A stretch of DNA of 43,915 bases from Anaerolineaceae bacterium. GTDB taxonomy: Bacteria > Chloroflexota > Anaerolineae > Aggregatilineales > Phototrophicaceae. Location of the stretch: positions 1 through 43,915 of the forward strand of contig REDR01000034.1 in the NCBI GenBank assembly GCA_007693385.1, given 5' to 3'. Each line of letters opens with the position of its first letter. The stretch's first letter is position 1. Below are positions 1 to 9,365 of the stretch, in pieces. The notes beneath the pieces are model-generated. The model was not told where the DNA came from and made no database searches. It worked only from the letters and a program-made list of their open reading frames with translations. The position numbers were made by a program, and so were the translations under genes.

Positions 1-35
1 TGAAGCATGGCGACGGCACCGCGTTTGTGCGTTGA
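1..35 (+). CDS. 3' end of a gene, possibly argB (acetylglutamate kinase)
   Basis: One reading frame enters from the left edge, encodes KHGDGTAFVR and stops with TGA at 33-35, about 43 bases before argD. The short tail resembles the C-terminal GT-x-x-V-R ending seen in many acetylglutamate kinases, and argB often precedes argD. Ten residues cannot establish identity, so this is a context-based guess. Confidence 0.4.
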   Translation, partial: KHGDGTAFVR

Positions 36-78
36 TCCCTGCAAAATTTTTACGTAATAGCCGAAGAAGGATTTTGTG

Positions 79-1281
79 ATGATTGGAATAGAGACCGACA
101 CCGCCGCCATCATAGCGCGGGAAGGGCAATACATCGCGCAGACGTACAAGCGCCCGCCTTTCGCGCTGGTGCGGGGCGCGGGGGTGCATGTTTACGACGC
201 GGACGGAGGGCGCTATACGGATTGGGTGGCGGGAATCGCGGTGAATGCGCTGGGCTACGCTGATCCGGCACTCGATGAGGCGCTCCGCGCTCAACTGGAC
301 ACCGGCTTGATTCACGTCAGCAATCTGTACCACACCGCGCCGCATGTGCTGGTCGCGGAGAAGCTAGTCGGCGGATGCTTCGCGGATCGCGTCTTTTTCT
401 GCAATAGTGGCGCGGAAGCCAACGAAGGCGCGATCAAATTTGCGCGTAAATTTGCGCGATCAGCAGGCGCACCGGCCACCAAAACCGACATCGTGACATT
501 CACCGGCGGCTTTCACGGGCGCACGATTGGCGCGTTGAGCGTCACGCCGAAAGCGGCGTATCAAGCGCCGTTCGCGCCGTTGATGGCGGGCGTTAAAGTC
601 GCGGAATTCAACGACATCGAAAGCGCCCGCGCCCTGATTGATGGCGATACGTGCGCGGTGATCGTCGAGCCGGTGCAGGGCGAAGGCGGCATCCATCCGG
701 CGACGGCGGAATTTCTGGCCGCTCTGCGCGATCTGTGTGACCAATACGGCGCGTTATTGATCTTCGATGAGGTACAATGTGGCGTCGGGCGCACCGGTCA
801 TCTGTGGGCGCATCAATCCGGCACGACGACACCCGACATCATGACCACCGCGAAGCCGCTAGCCGGTGGCTTGCCCGTCGGCGCGATCTTATGCACATCA
901 GCCGTCGCGGACGCGCTCGCGCCCGGCGATCACGGCTCGACGTTTGCCGGTAGTCCGCTGGTGATGTCCGCCGCGCTGACCGTGCTGGATCGCGTGGCGG
1001 CGGATGATTTTCTGGCGCATGTGCGGGCGGTGGGTGCGTATCTGCTGGAAAGGTTGGCGACTTTGACGCATGATTGCATCGTTGATGTACGCGGGCGCGG
1101 GCTGATGGTCGCGCTCGAACTGAACAAGCCCGCCGCGCCGATCATCGAACGCGGCTACGAACACGGCCTGTTACTGGTCAACGCGGGCGCGAATGTATTA
1201 CGCTTCGTCCCGCCGTTGATCGTCGAACGGGCACACGTTGACCAACTGATCGACACTTTGCAGATCATCTTAGGAGATTGA
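79..1281 (+). CDS. argD: Acetylornithine aminotransferase
   Basis: A PLP-dependent class III aminotransferase that converts N-acetylglutamate semialdehyde and glutamate to N-acetylornithine and 2-oxoglutarate, in the cytoplasmic arginine pathway. Visible signatures are the cofactor-phosphate region SGAEANEGAIKFARKFA near residue 110, EPVQGEGG, the aspartate of IFDEVQCGVGRTG, and the Schiff-base lysine in TTAKPLAGGLPVGA (nucleotides 853-855, about residue 259). About 400 residues is normal for ArgD. A GTG at 76 precedes the ATG at 79; AAGAAGG at 64-70 is 8 bases from the ATG, so 79 is preferred. Only 3 bases separate its stop from argJ, and the argJ ribosome binding site lies inside its last codons. 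The family also contains ornithine and 4-aminobutyrate aminotransferases, but the argJ neighbour supports ArgD. Confidence 0.93.
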   Translation: MIGIETDTAAIIAREGQYIAQTYKRPPFALVRGAGVHVYDADGGRYTDWVAGIAVNALGYADPALDEALRAQLDTGLIHVSNLYHTAPHVLVAEKLVGGCFADRVFFCNSGAEANEGAIKFARKFARSAGAPATKTDIVTFTGGFHGRTIGALSVTPKAAYQAPFAPLMAGVKVAEFNDIESARALIDGDTCAVIVEPVQGEGGIHPATAEFLAALRDLCDQYGALLIFDEVQCGVGRTGHLWAHQSGTTTPDIMTTAKPLAGGLPVGAILCTSAVADALAPGDHGSTFAGSPLVMSAALTVLDRVAADDFLAHVRAVGAYLLERLATLTHDCIVDVRGRGLMVALELNKPAAPIIERGYEHGLLLVNAGANVLRFVPPLIVERAHVDQLIDTLQIILGD

Positions 1282-1284
1282 CCG

Positions 1285-2505
1285 ATGGTGCATCATCAGG
1301 CGGCGGAACACATCGCGGGCGTGTCCGGTTTTCAGGTGGCGGGCGTGCATTGCGGGCTTAAGGCGTCCGGCGCGTTGGACTTCGCGCTGATCGTCAGCAG
1401 TCGGCCATGCGTGGCGGCGGGAGTCTTCACGACCAACGTCGTCAAGGCCGCGCCGGTCTTGATCGGTGAGGCGCGGCTGAAGGGCGGCGCGGACGGCGTG
1501 CGGGCGGTGGTCGTCAACACCGGAAGCGCTAACGCGGTCACCGGCGAGGCCGGTCTGCGCGATGCCGAACAGACGCTAGAATGGGCGGCGGCGGCGCTCT
1601 GTATCGCGCCGGAGGATGTATTGCCGCTTTCGACCGGCGTCATCGGCCTGCCGCTACCGATGGAGCGCATCAAGCGCGGCGTCGAGATGGCGGCGGCGTC
1701 ACCGGCTGAGGATTGGACGGCGGCGGCGCAGGCCATCACCACCACCGACACCCGCCCCAAGACCGCTTTCCGCCGTGTACAGACGCCGGAGGGCGTGTTC
1801 ACGGTGGCCGGTATCGCTAAAGGCGCGGGCATGATCGCGCCGAACATGGCGACGATGCTCGCGGTGATCGTCACCGACGCGACGCTGACCCCCGCCGATG
1901 CGGACTCCGCGTTGCGCGACGCGACGGCGACCACGTTCAATCGCATTGTGGTTGATGGCGACATGAGCACTAACGACACCGTTTTATTGTTGGCGAATGG
2001 CGCGAGCGGCGTCACGGTGTCGGCGCGGTCTGCGCCGTTTGCCGGAGCGCTGGAATCCGTCTGTCGCAGTCTGGCGCATCAGATCGTGAGCGATGGCGAA
2101 GGCGTCACCAAGTTCATCACGGTGAGCGTGTGCGGCGCGACGACGCAAGCCGACGCGGTGCAAATCGCCCACACGATAGCGACTTCGGCGCTGGTTAAGA
2201 CCGCTTTCTATGGCGAAGACGCGAATTGGGGGCGCATTCTGGCGGCGGCGGGACGGGCTGGCGTGTCGTTTGATCCGGCGTGCGTCTCGTTGCATATCGC
2301 GGAGGGCGTCGAGCAGTCCGGCGGGCTGGCGCTGTTGCTGGATGGAGCGCCGACAGGCTACGCCGAAGAATCCGCACAGGCTATCATGCGGGCGGACGCC
2401 ATCACGCTGACGCTTGATCTAGGCGCGGGCGCGGAGTCCGCGCTGGTATGGACGACGGATTTCAGTCATGATTATGTCAGTATTAACGCGGATTATCGGA
2501 GCTAA
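1285..2505 (+). CDS. argJ: Bifunctional glutamate N-acetyltransferase / amino-acid acetyltransferase
   Basis: ArgJ moves the acetyl group from N-acetylornithine to glutamate, which closes the cyclic arginine pathway; bifunctional versions also use acetyl-CoA. ArgJ proteins cleave themselves before a nucleophilic threonine in a conserved KGxGMIAPNMATML block. Here that block is intact, with Ala189-Thr190 as the expected cleavage site. The C-terminal part has the typical FYGEDANWGRILAAAGRAG motif. Length (406 aa) is normal. TAGGAG at 1271-1276 gives a ribosome binding site 8 bases before ATG 1285. With argD it forms a tightly packed operon; carA follows after 12 bases. Whether it is mono- or bifunctional cannot be read from the sequence. 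Confidence 0.95.
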   Translation: MVHHQAAEHIAGVSGFQVAGVHCGLKASGALDFALIVSSRPCVAAGVFTTNVVKAAPVLIGEARLKGGADGVRAVVVNTGSANAVTGEAGLRDAEQTLEWAAAALCIAPEDVLPLSTGVIGLPLPMERIKRGVEMAAASPAEDWTAAAQAITTTDTRPKTAFRRVQTPEGVFTVAGIAKGAGMIAPNMATMLAVIVTDATLTPADADSALRDATATTFNRIVVDGDMSTNDTVLLLANGASGVTVSARSAPFAGALESVCRSLAHQIVSDGEGVTKFITVSVCGATTQADAVQIAHTIATSALVKTAFYGEDANWGRILAAAGRAGVSFDPACVSLHIAEGVEQSGGLALLLDGAPTGYAEESAQAIMRADAITLTLDLGAGAESALVWTTDFSHDYVSINADYRS

Positions 2506-2517
2506 GGTGAGCATAAG

Positions 2518-3660
2518 ATGAAAAAAGGATTGTTAGCTTTAGAAGATGGCAGTCTGTTTGAGGGGACGGGCTGGGGCGCGGAAGGCGTCGCCACCGGCGA
2601 GATCGTGTTCAACACGTCCATGACCGGCTATCAGGAGATTTTGACCGATCCCTCTTACTACAAGCAGATCGTCACCATGACCACGCCCCACATCGGCAAC
2701 ACCGGCATCAATCCCGACGACACCGAGTCGCATCGCGTGTGGGTGGCCGGATTCGTGGTGCGGGCGCTGAGTCCGGATGTCAGTAGCTGGCGGCAACGCG
2801 GCAACCTCAACGACTATCTGCAAGAGCAGGGCGTCATCGGCCTCAGCGATGTATCGACGCGGGCGCTGGTACGCCACATCCGCGAAAAAGGCGCGATGCG
2901 TGCCGCCATCGCACACGGCGAATCCGCCGACGATCCGCAAGCGCTGATCCAGATAGCGCGGGAATCGCTGGATATGAACGGCGCGAATCTGGTGGACGCG
3001 GTGACCACGCCGGAGATATATCACTGGACACAGGGGAGCGATCCGCAGTGGCACGGCTCAACCATGCTGGACGATCAACAGCCGCTAGTCGTCGCTTACG
3101 ATCTGGGCATCAAACACAATATCCTGCGGATGCTGACGGATCGCGGCTTGCGCGTGACCGTCGTACCGGCACAAACGTCGGCTGAGGATGTGCTGAAGAT
3201 GAATCCGGCGGGCGTGTTCCTCAGTAACGGGCCGGGCGATCCGGCGGCGGTGGATTATGCGGTTCGCAACGTGCGCGATCTGCTCGGCAAAGTGCCGGTT
3301 TTCGGCATCTGTCTAGGCCATCAGATTCTCGGTCTGGCGCTGGGCGGCCAGACGGAAAAGATGCGTTTCGGGCATCGTGGCGGCAACCAGCCGGTTAAAA
3401 ATCTGCTCAATGGCCGCGTGGAGATCAGCTCGCATAATCACGGCTTCGCGGTCACAGCCGATAGCCAGCTTGACGGCGCGGAGATCACCCACATCAACCT
3501 GAACGATCAAACCGTCGAGGGGTTGCGCCATGAGGGTTACGGCGCGTTCAGCGTGCAATACCACCCGGAAAGCTCGCCGGGCCCGCACGATTCGCTGTAC
3601 CTGTTCGATGAGTTCGTCAGCAAAGCCGGAGGACGCCGGACAGGGGAGGCAGACGCTTGA
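2518..3660 (+). CDS. carA: Carbamoyl-phosphate synthase small subunit (glutamine amidotransferase)
   Basis: CarA hydrolyses glutamine and passes ammonia to CarB, making carbamoyl phosphate for arginine and pyrimidine synthesis. The N-terminal CPSase small-chain domain opens with [12 protein letters not shown] and contains [17 protein letters not shown]. The C-terminal class I amidotransferase domain has the nucleophile Cys265 in [16 protein letters not shown], and His349 and Glu351 in [10 protein letters not shown], a complete catalytic triad. Length 380 aa is typical. AAGGTGA at 2503-2509 is a fitting ribosome binding site. carB is not in the window. The stop codon overlaps the TTG start of the next gene. 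Placement after argJ suggests co-regulation with arginine synthesis. Confidence 0.96.
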   Translation: MKKGLLALEDGSLFEGTGWGAEGVATGEIVFNTSMTGYQEILTDPSYYKQIVTMTTPHIGNTGINPDDTESHRVWVAGFVVRALSPDVSSWRQRGNLNDYLQEQGVIGLSDVSTRALVRHIREKGAMRAAIAHGESADDPQALIQIARESLDMNGANLVDAVTTPEIYHWTQGSDPQWHGSTMLDDQQPLVVAYDLGIKHNILRMLTDRGLRVTVVPAQTSAEDVLKMNPAGVFLSNGPGDPAAVDYAVRNVRDLLGKVPVFGICLGHQILGLALGGQTEKMRFGHRGGNQPVKNLLNGRVEISSHNHGFAVTADSQLDGAEITHINLNDQTVEGLRHEGYGAFSVQYHPESSPGPHDSLYLFDEFVSKAGGRRTGEADA

Positions 3661-4256
3661 ATTTGCCGCCGTTCTTCCAGATGGCGATAGCGATTTTCAT
3701 CGCATCGTTCATCATCTCGGTGATCTGGGTGTACGTCCGGCCGCCCGACGAAGCAGAAGCGCCGCCGCCCGATCAGTTGAGCGATGTTGAGCGCCGCCGT
3801 CTGGAAGCGGAGACGCACCGGCGCAGGCGTGCCGCACAGGATCGACTGTTCGCGGCATTAGAGCAGACGAAAGCCATCCGCGAGACACGCACCGCCATGA
3901 ACGCCGCCCGCTACAACGCCGATGATCTACCGGAGCATGTGCGCGAGGTCACGGTGGTTGCCGCTTTCAGCATCGACTATGACGCCTATCGCGCCCTGTG
4001 CTATGCGCTGGCCGGTGATGTCGCCTTCGACCTGCACGCCTTCGACGCTTACTGGGATGATCCACAGTCCGCGCTGTGGGCGTGGCAGGCCGACAACATC
4101 GTGGAGGACTACGCGGAAGGCGAAATCAAGCGCGTGATGCAAGATCGACATGCGCGGATGCGGGCGGCGCTGGCTGTTGTCGGCTGGCAGGCGGTACGCG
4201 ATGAAAGGCCGGATGAAGACTTATACATCGCGGTATATCGGCGCAAAAATGAATAA
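3657..4256 (+). CDS. Membrane-anchored protein of unknown function
   Basis: I do not recognise a family. The 199-aa product begins with one hydrophobic segment (about residues 8-27), then a Pro/Glu linker, a very charged Arg/Glu helical stretch (about 45-75, probable coiled coil), and a mixed alpha/beta tail. That arrangement suggests a single-pass protein with a cytoplasmic body. The start is TTG at 3657, overlapping the carA stop in TTGA, with GGGGAGG at 3643-3649 as a strong ribosome binding site 7 bases upstream; this indicates translational coupling to carA. Its role in arginine or pyrimidine metabolism is not evident, and it may simply be a passenger in the operon. Confidence 0.75.
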   Translation: MNLPPFFQMAIAIFIASFIISVIWVYVRPPDEAEAPPPDQLSDVERRRLEAETHRRRRAAQDRLFAALEQTKAIRETRTAMNAARYNADDLPEHVREVTVVAAFSIDYDAYRALCYALAGDVAFDLHAFDAYWDDPQSALWAWQADNIVEDYAEGEIKRVMQDRHARMRAALAVVGWQAVRDERPDEDLYIAVYRRKNE

Positions 4257-4323
4257 ATCCGGCCTAATTCGTCGGATTCGCCGGTTATTTTAGCTATTTT
4301 CTGCCATGCAAAACTTAAAATCG

Positions 4324-4332
4324 TGCTAGAAT
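4324..4332 (+). promoter_or_regulatory. Extended -10 promoter for the 64-aa protein gene
   Basis: TGCTAGAAT is a perfect TGn extension joined to a -10-like TAGAAT. No good -35 hexamer lies 16-18 bases upstream, as is common for extended -10 promoters. Transcription would begin near 4339, leaving a leader of about 54 bases with AAAGGAG before the ATG at 4393. TAGAAT also appears in candidate promoters upstream of gltB and of the 30099 gene. Confidence 0.55.
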
Positions 4333-4392
4333 GTGGTACAGCTTCACGAGTGAAGCCGAAAAAATTGGCATTCAGCTAAAGGAGATTTTAGT

Positions 4393-4587
4393 ATGGCTAT
4401 CGAGTTCTATGACGTAAAATTGCGCCAGAAGGTGCAGATCGAAGAAGCCAACGTCCGCAAGACGACATTCGAGACGAAGAACGGTCAGGTTCGCTACGGT
4501 TTGCGGGCGACCACTGACGACGGGCGTAAGCTGACCAAGTTCGTCAGCAAGGGCGACTGGGACAAGTTACAGGTTCCCGAAGAATAG
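4393..4587 (+). CDS. Small protein of unknown function (64 aa)
   Basis: The product starts MAIEFYDVKLRQKVQI and is rich in charged residues (Lys, Arg, Glu, Asp). There is no signal peptide, membrane segment or cysteine, so it should be cytoplasmic. The alternating pattern, with FETKNGQVRYGLRATTDDGR reading as two beta strands joined by a turn, suggests a small beta-rich fold. I do not recognise a named family. The gene is bounded by its own extended -10 promoter and a textbook terminator, with ribosome binding site AAAGGAG at 4379-4385. This makes it a real monocistronic unit that may be well expressed. The function is unknown; nucleic-acid or protein binding is only a possibility. Confidence 0.85.
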   Translation: MAIEFYDVKLRQKVQIEEANVRKTTFETKNGQVRYGLRATTDDGRKLTKFVSKGDWDKLQVPEE

Positions 4588-4628
4588 ATCGGGCTTGTCG
4601 TCGGTTGATAGATATATAGCAATGTGGG

Positions 4629-4662
4629 CGGGGCACGTCATTAGGGCGTGCCCCGTTTTTTT
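4629..4662 (+). terminator. Rho-independent terminator
   Basis: A perfect 9-bp stem (CGGGGCACG at 4629-4637 with CGTGCCCCG at 4647-4655) encloses a 9-base loop and is followed by seven T at 4656-4662. It ends the 64-aa gene transcript. Read in the other direction there is no U tract, so it is not an obvious terminator for the convergent gltB. Confidence 0.95.
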
Positions 4663-4673
4663 GTTTTGTGGGG

Positions 4674-7600
4674 TTAATTCAAGCGGAGTGGCGCGGTGAT
4701 CTTGACGAAGTGCGCCGCCGGATCGCTCAGCAGGCCGTAGAGATGCGCGGTGGCTTCCGCTTGATTGTTGATTTCCAGCGTGTGGATGTATTTGCCCAGC
4801 AGATCGTTGATCTCTTCGATGTCTTGCTGGTCAAGCGGCATGATCTCCACCATGACGCCATCGGCCATCCGTCGCCGTAGCGCGTCGATGTCAAAGCCTA
4901 GTTGCGGCTGTAAACGTTGGTAGATGACGCCGCCACTCATACCGGCGCAAATCCACGGGCCCGGATCGCCGAGAACCAGCGCCCGCCCCGATGTCATGTA
5001 CTCGAAAGCGTAGCCCTTGAGGTTGGCGCGTGCGCCGATGCCGCCTTCTTCGTCGCGTAACGGCGCTTTGATCTCGCCGCCGAATATCACGTCAGCGCCG
5101 CTCAAGCGGATGCAGGCGCGGGTATCGGCGTCGCCCTGCACGATGAAGAAGCCGCCCTGTGCGCCATAGGCGAAGCTCTTACCTACTGAGCCGTCCAGCC
5201 GTTCGCCGTTGTGGTTCAACCCGCGCAACACCGCCACCGTGCCGCTACGCGCACACTTCGCCACACCATCCTGTGCGCCACCTTCGACCAGCACATCCAC
5301 CGGCTCATCGAGGAAGGCCGCTAACCCGTTGCCCGGAATGGCGGAGTTGCTAAAGCTGAGGTGGATCGCTTCGATTTTCTCGTAATTCTCGATGTCGCCG
5401 CGTGTGATCGCGCCGGTTAAATGCGTGCCGAGTGCGCGGTCATGCGCCATCACTTGCTCGTCGTCGTATGTCATTTCGTAATCGCCACGCCGCACCTGTT
5501 CTTCGACGATGGCGGTGATCTGCTTGCTGAGCGTGTTGCGCGGGCGCGTCAGGCGGCGTCCGCCCGGTTGCGGTTGCTTGCGCGGGACGGGGGGAACGCG
5601 GCGTAGCAGGTGCGTCAGGTCGATGCGGTCATGCATGTCGATCTGCTCCAGCAGGTCAGCACGGCCTACGATGTCCTGCACGCGCTCGACGCCCATTTTG
5701 GCCGCCCAGATGCGGATGTCTTCCGCCAGCATGTTGAACACGTTGACGATGCCATCCGGCGATCCTTTCTCCTCAAACGGGCGGAACGCCTTAAAGCCTT
5801 TCATGTCCGCTTCTTCGCGGGTTTTAACATGGGTGGTGATGCCGACATGACACGTCCCATCGTGACAGCCGCGACAGATGGTACAGCCGACGGCCACCAT
5901 CGCCAGCGTACCGAAGCCGACGCGGTTCGCGCCCAGACACATCATTTTCAGTACGTCGCGCCCGCTTTTCATGCCGCCGTCGCACCAGATTTCCACCTGA
6001 TCGCGCAGGCCGCTCTCGATCAATGTGCGGTGCGCCAGCCATACGCCGACTTCCGCCGGTAGCCCGACATGGCGCAGAGCGTGAGCGCGTGCCGCGCCGG
6101 TGCCGCCTTCATAGCCGGTGATGTTGATGATGTCCGCGCCGGCTTTCGCCACGCCCACCGCGATGATGCCCACGCCGGGCACCACCGGAATCTTCACGCT
6201 GATGCGGGCGCGGGTGTTGGCCGTCTTGAGTTCGTCGATCAACTGCGCGAGGTCTTCGATAGAGTACAGGTCGTGATTGTTGCTCGGCGAGATCAACGGC
6301 ACGCCGGGGTTGGTGCTACGGGCGGCGGCGACTTGCTCGGTCACTTTGAAGCCGGGCAGATGGCCGCCTTCGCCGGGCTTCGCACCTTGCCCGATCTTGA
6401 TTTCCAGCAGGTAACAGCTATTCAGGAAGGCGATATTCACGCCGAAACGCGCCGATGCGATCTGCTGGCCGCGATTGCGCGGGTTCTTGCCCAGCACGTC
6501 CGGCAGTTCGCCGCCTTCGCCGTTCACGCAGATGATATTGAGGCGGGCGGCGGCTTCCGCGTACGCTTTGTACGATAGCTCACCCTGCGAGCCGAACGAC
6601 ATCGCGCCGATGACAACCGGCATTGAATGGTCGCCGATGCGGATGTCCACATCCGCCGGATCAATCGCTTTGTCCTGCGCTTCTTTGAGCGCGATGATGT
6701 GGCGGATCGCCACCGGATGCTTGTTTTCCAGCTTGAACAGATGCTGTGTGAATTCTTCCAGCGATAGCTCGCCGTGCGCCACATCTTCCAGTTTCTTCCA
6801 CATCTTCGGGTAGAAGCGATCCGGATTCGACAGGCGGTTCTTCTTCTCGCCGCGCAATTCGGCGGCGCGTTCTTCCGCGTCATCCTTGAGCGCTGTCCAT
6901 GTCAGGCCGCGCCCCTCACTGCCGTAATAGTTGGGCGTGCCGAAAATGGCGGCGATGCCCTTCGCCAGCCCGATACTGCTGAAGCTATGACCGTAGCCGC
7001 GCAACTCATGACAGCCGATGGTCGAAGTCACCTTCTCCAATCCTTTGGTCAGCGCGATGACGGTGTTCTTCATGCGCTCGATGATCTCGTCATCGGAGGG
7101 CATCTCCGACGGGCGACGCGGCGCGATTCCGGCGGCGGTGGCGTATAACGCATACGGCGCGATGGCGTTCGCCCCCATGCTGACGCACAGCGCCAGATCG
7201 TGCAGGTCGCGCAATGCGCCGGAGCGTAGCGCGATTCCGGCGCGGCGGCGCGGGTTGTCCGCTTCGCGTGTGCGCCGTAGCGCTTTATCGACGGCGGCGG
7301 TCACCAGCATCGGGTCGAGCCACAGGCGCTCACCGTCGAACACGTCGGTATCGTCCAGCACCAGCAGGCTGACGCCGCTTTTCACCGCGCTGACCGCTTC
7401 GTGTTGCAGGCGTTCGATAGCGCCTTCAATCGTCTCATCCGGCGCGGCGCTCATCGAGAGTACCGCGTAATGGCCGTCGAATTCAGCGATCAGATTTTCC
7501 AGCGTGCGCGTGCCGATTTCCTGCGCGGCGATGTTGAGCGCGTCCATCTGGCCGAGATCGGGATGCCCGCCCATCAATAGCGGCGTCTCGATTTCGATGG

Positions 7601-9365
7601 TCTGGCCGTCGGTTGATCCCACACCGGCGACTGGTGGACGCTGGCCGATAACCATGCGTGTGGAGAACTGCGCCCGTTCGCGTTCGCGGTCAATGGCCGG
7701 GTTGGTGACGACGGCCACCGTCTCTTTGAAGAAGTCCGGCAGGTTGACGCGGGTCAGGCTGAGCGCGGCCAACGGACCATCCCAGCCTAGCGAGCCGATC
7801 TCCTCTTTTTGCCGTTGCGCCATCGCATCGACTAGCGACGTGTGATAGCGTTCCCAGCCCAGCGCCGCCATCGTGGTGGTATCGACTTCGGTCTGGCGGC
7901 TGTGCCAAGTCAGAGGGCGATGGTCAAAGCGGCTTTGCGGCGCGATAGTTGCCGGTGCATCCGTCCCTAGCGGTTGCGCTGTTTGACTGCCGCCACCGGT
8001 GCCCAATGGCAATGTGCCCTGTAAGTTGTTGTAGGCGGCGCTCCCGCCGTTGAGTATCTGGCCGGGGGTGATGGCCGGATGCGGCGTGCGCTCACGGTGG
8101 CGGGCGTAGACGTGTTTCTGGATGGTGGGGTAGTCCATCACTTCGATGGAACGCCCGCGTGCGATCCTCAGCGCGATCTTCTCGCCGGGCGCCATCGGCT
8201 TGGGGTCGCGCACCATGCTATCCAGTGGATACACGCCGCGCTCGGAACTGACGAAGAATTCTTTCTCCGTCTCGCCGAACCATAGCGGACGCAAGCCCAG
8301 CGCGTCCACGCTGAACACGCACAGATCGCCCAATCGTCCGGCCACCGCCGCCGGGCCTTGTGCGAACGGGCCGAAAGCCTGCCGCATGTACTGGTACAGG
8401 CTGTGAATCTCCGGTGAGGTCTGGATCAGGTCGTGTTCGTAGGGCGGGAAGATGTATTCCATCGCCTCCACCAGATCAAGCCCGTACACCATACACAGCG
8501 CCCGAACCACGCGGTCAACGTCCTGACTATCGGAGTTGGTCGGCGATAGCGGGATGCCCAGCATCGCGGCTTCCAGCCGGAAGCGGCTAATCGTGTTGAA
8601 TTCTCCGTTGTGGCCGATCACGTTAAACGGTTGGGCGCGTTCAAAGATCGGGTTGGTGTTGGTGCTATAACGCGCATGGCCTAGCGTCATGGTGGAGGCG
8701 TAGTCCGGGTCGCGCAGTTCGGGATAGTAGCGGCGCAATATCTCGACAGTGCCTTGCACTTTGTAGACCACGCTATGCGCCGAGAACGACGGGAAATGCA
8801 CGCCGAGATTACGCTCGATTTGCGTCTGCGTCGCGTAGATGGTTTTGTCCAGTTCATCCGGCGCGACTTGCCCGCGCAGTCCGGCGATCTGCCAGAATAC
8901 CGGCTGATTTTTCTCCGCGTTCGGGCCGAGTACGTTGGCGTTGGTGTTGCCCGGCGCGTCGTATAGGATGTGCAATCCGGCGTCGGTGATCTGGCGGCAG
9001 ATTTGATCGACGATGCTTTGCGTGCGCGTGCGATCTGCGGCGGCGATGAAAACATGCGCCACCCAGAAATCATCGCTGGCGGCCAATGAAGAACGCAGGC
9101 CGCGCTGGGCGAGTAGTTTTGTCCATAGCTGACGCGGGATGTCGGTCATGATGCCTACGCCGTCGCCTTCACCGTCGATATAGCCTGTGCGGTGTCCCAT
9201 GCGGGCGAGGCCTTCAATGGTGCGCTTGACGTTGCCGTGCGTCGCTTCGCCGCTTTTCTTCACTGCACAAATCAGGGCGCAGGCGTCGCGCTCCTGCGTG
9301 TCGATGAGGTGCAGGGAATCGTCGGGTAGGTGTGCGGTATAATTGTCAGTGGCTTTTTGAGTCAC
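4674..9365 (-). CDS. gltB: Glutamate synthase large subunit (GOGAT alpha chain)
   Basis: Makes glutamate from glutamine and 2-oxoglutarate. Domains in order: class II amidotransferase (residues about 29-420; nucleophile Cys29 after a short propeptide; RYSTNTNP and GHNGEFNTI motifs), central domain (begins near ETPLLMGG), FMN/2-oxoglutarate synthase barrel (GEGGELPDV, GQGAKPGEGGHLPG, ISPSNNHDLYSIEDL, GYEGGTGAA), and a C-terminal GXGXG helix domain. The 3Fe-4S cysteines are Cys1161, Cys1167 and Cys1172 with family spacing (6 and 5), plus an extra Cys1164. Start choice: the in-frame GTG at 9371 is only 2 bases from AAGGAGG (9380-9374), whereas the GTG at 9365 is 8 bases away, so 9365 is preferred (1563 aa). 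Cys29 is followed by ALICAV rather than the usual GVGF-like sequence. No gltD (small subunit) is present nearby, so the electron donor must be encoded elsewhere or be ferredoxin. Confidence 0.95.
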   Translation of the reverse strand: MTQKATDNYTAHLPDDSLHLIDTQERDACALICAVKKSGEATHGNVKRTIEGLARMGHRTGYIDGEGDGVGIMTDIPRQLWTKLLAQRGLRSSLAASDDFWVAHVFIAAADRTRTQSIVDQICRQITDAGLHILYDAPGNTNANVLGPNAEKNQPVFWQIAGLRGQVAPDELDKTIYATQTQIERNLGVHFPSFSAHSVVYKVQGTVEILRRYYPELRDPDYASTMTLGHARYSTNTNPIFERAQPFNVIGHNGEFNTISRFRLEAAMLGIPLSPTNSDSQDVDRVVRALCMVYGLDLVEAMEYIFPPYEHDLIQTSPEIHSLYQYMRQAFGPFAQGPAAVAGRLGDLCVFSVDALGLRPLWFGETEKEFFVSSERGVYPLDSMVRDPKPMAPGEKIALRIARGRSIEVMDYPTIQKHVYARHRERTPHPAITPGQILNGGSAAYNNLQGTLPLGTGGGSQTAQPLGTDAPATIAPQSRFDHRPLTWHSRQTEVDTTTMAALGWERYHTSLVDAMAQRQKEEIGSLGWDGPLAALSLTRVNLPDFFKETVAVVTNPAIDRERERAQFSTRMVIGQRPPVAGVGSTDGQTIEIETPLLMGGHPDLGQMDALNIAAQEIGTRTLENLIAEFDGHYAVLSMSAAPDETIEGAIERLQHEAVSAVKSGVSLLVLDDTDVFDGERLWLDPMLVTAAVDKALRRTREADNPRRRAGIALRSGALRDLHDLALCVSMGANAIAPYALYATAAGIAPRRPSEMPSDDEIIERMKNTVIALTKGLEKVTSTIGCHELRGYGHSFSSIGLAKGIAAIFGTPNYYGSEGRGLTWTALKDDAEERAAELRGEKKNRLSNPDRFYPKMWKKLEDVAHGELSLEEFTQHLFKLENKHPVAIRHIIALKEAQDKAIDPADVDIRIGDHSMPVVIGAMSFGSQGELSYKAYAEAAARLNIICVNGEGGELPDVLGKNPRNRGQQIASARFGVNIAFLNSCYLLEIKIGQGAKPGEGGHLPGFKVTEQVAAARSTNPGVPLISPSNNHDLYSIEDLAQLIDELKTANTRARISVKIPVVPGVGIIAVGVAKAGADIINITGYEGGTGAARAHALRHVGLPAEVGVWLAHRTLIESGLRDQVEIWCDGGMKSGRDVLKMMCLGANRVGFGTLAMVAVGCTICRGCHDGTCHVGITTHVKTREEADMKGFKAFRPFEEKGSPDGIVNVFNMLAEDIRIWAAKMGVERVQDIVGRADLLEQIDMHDRIDLTHLLRRVPPVPRKQPQPGGRRLTRPRNTLSKQITAIVEEQVRRGDYEMTYDDEQVMAHDRALGTHLTGAITRGDIENYEKIEAIHLSFSNSAIPGNGLAAFLDEPVDVLVEGGAQDGVAKCARSGTVAVLRGLNHNGERLDGSVGKSFAYGAQGGFFIVQGDADTRACIRLSGADVIFGGEIKAPLRDEEGGIGARANLKGYAFEYMTSGRALVLGDPGPWICAGMSGGVIYQRLQPQLGFDIDALRRRMADGVMVEIMPLDQQDIEEINDLLGKYIHTLEINNQAEATAHLYGLLSDPAAHFVKITAPLRLN

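Noticed and set aside
1332-2015. Long open frame on the minus strand (227 codons) inside argJ
   Set aside because: It is antisense to a complete, motif-rich argJ. It reads as Ala/Ser/Thr-rich low-complexity sequence expected from GC-rich codon shadowing, with no domain.
4259-4300. Possible terminator after the 3657 gene (CCGGC/GCCGG stem)
   Set aside because: Only 5 bp of stem with a 16-base loop and an interrupted T stretch; too weak to call.
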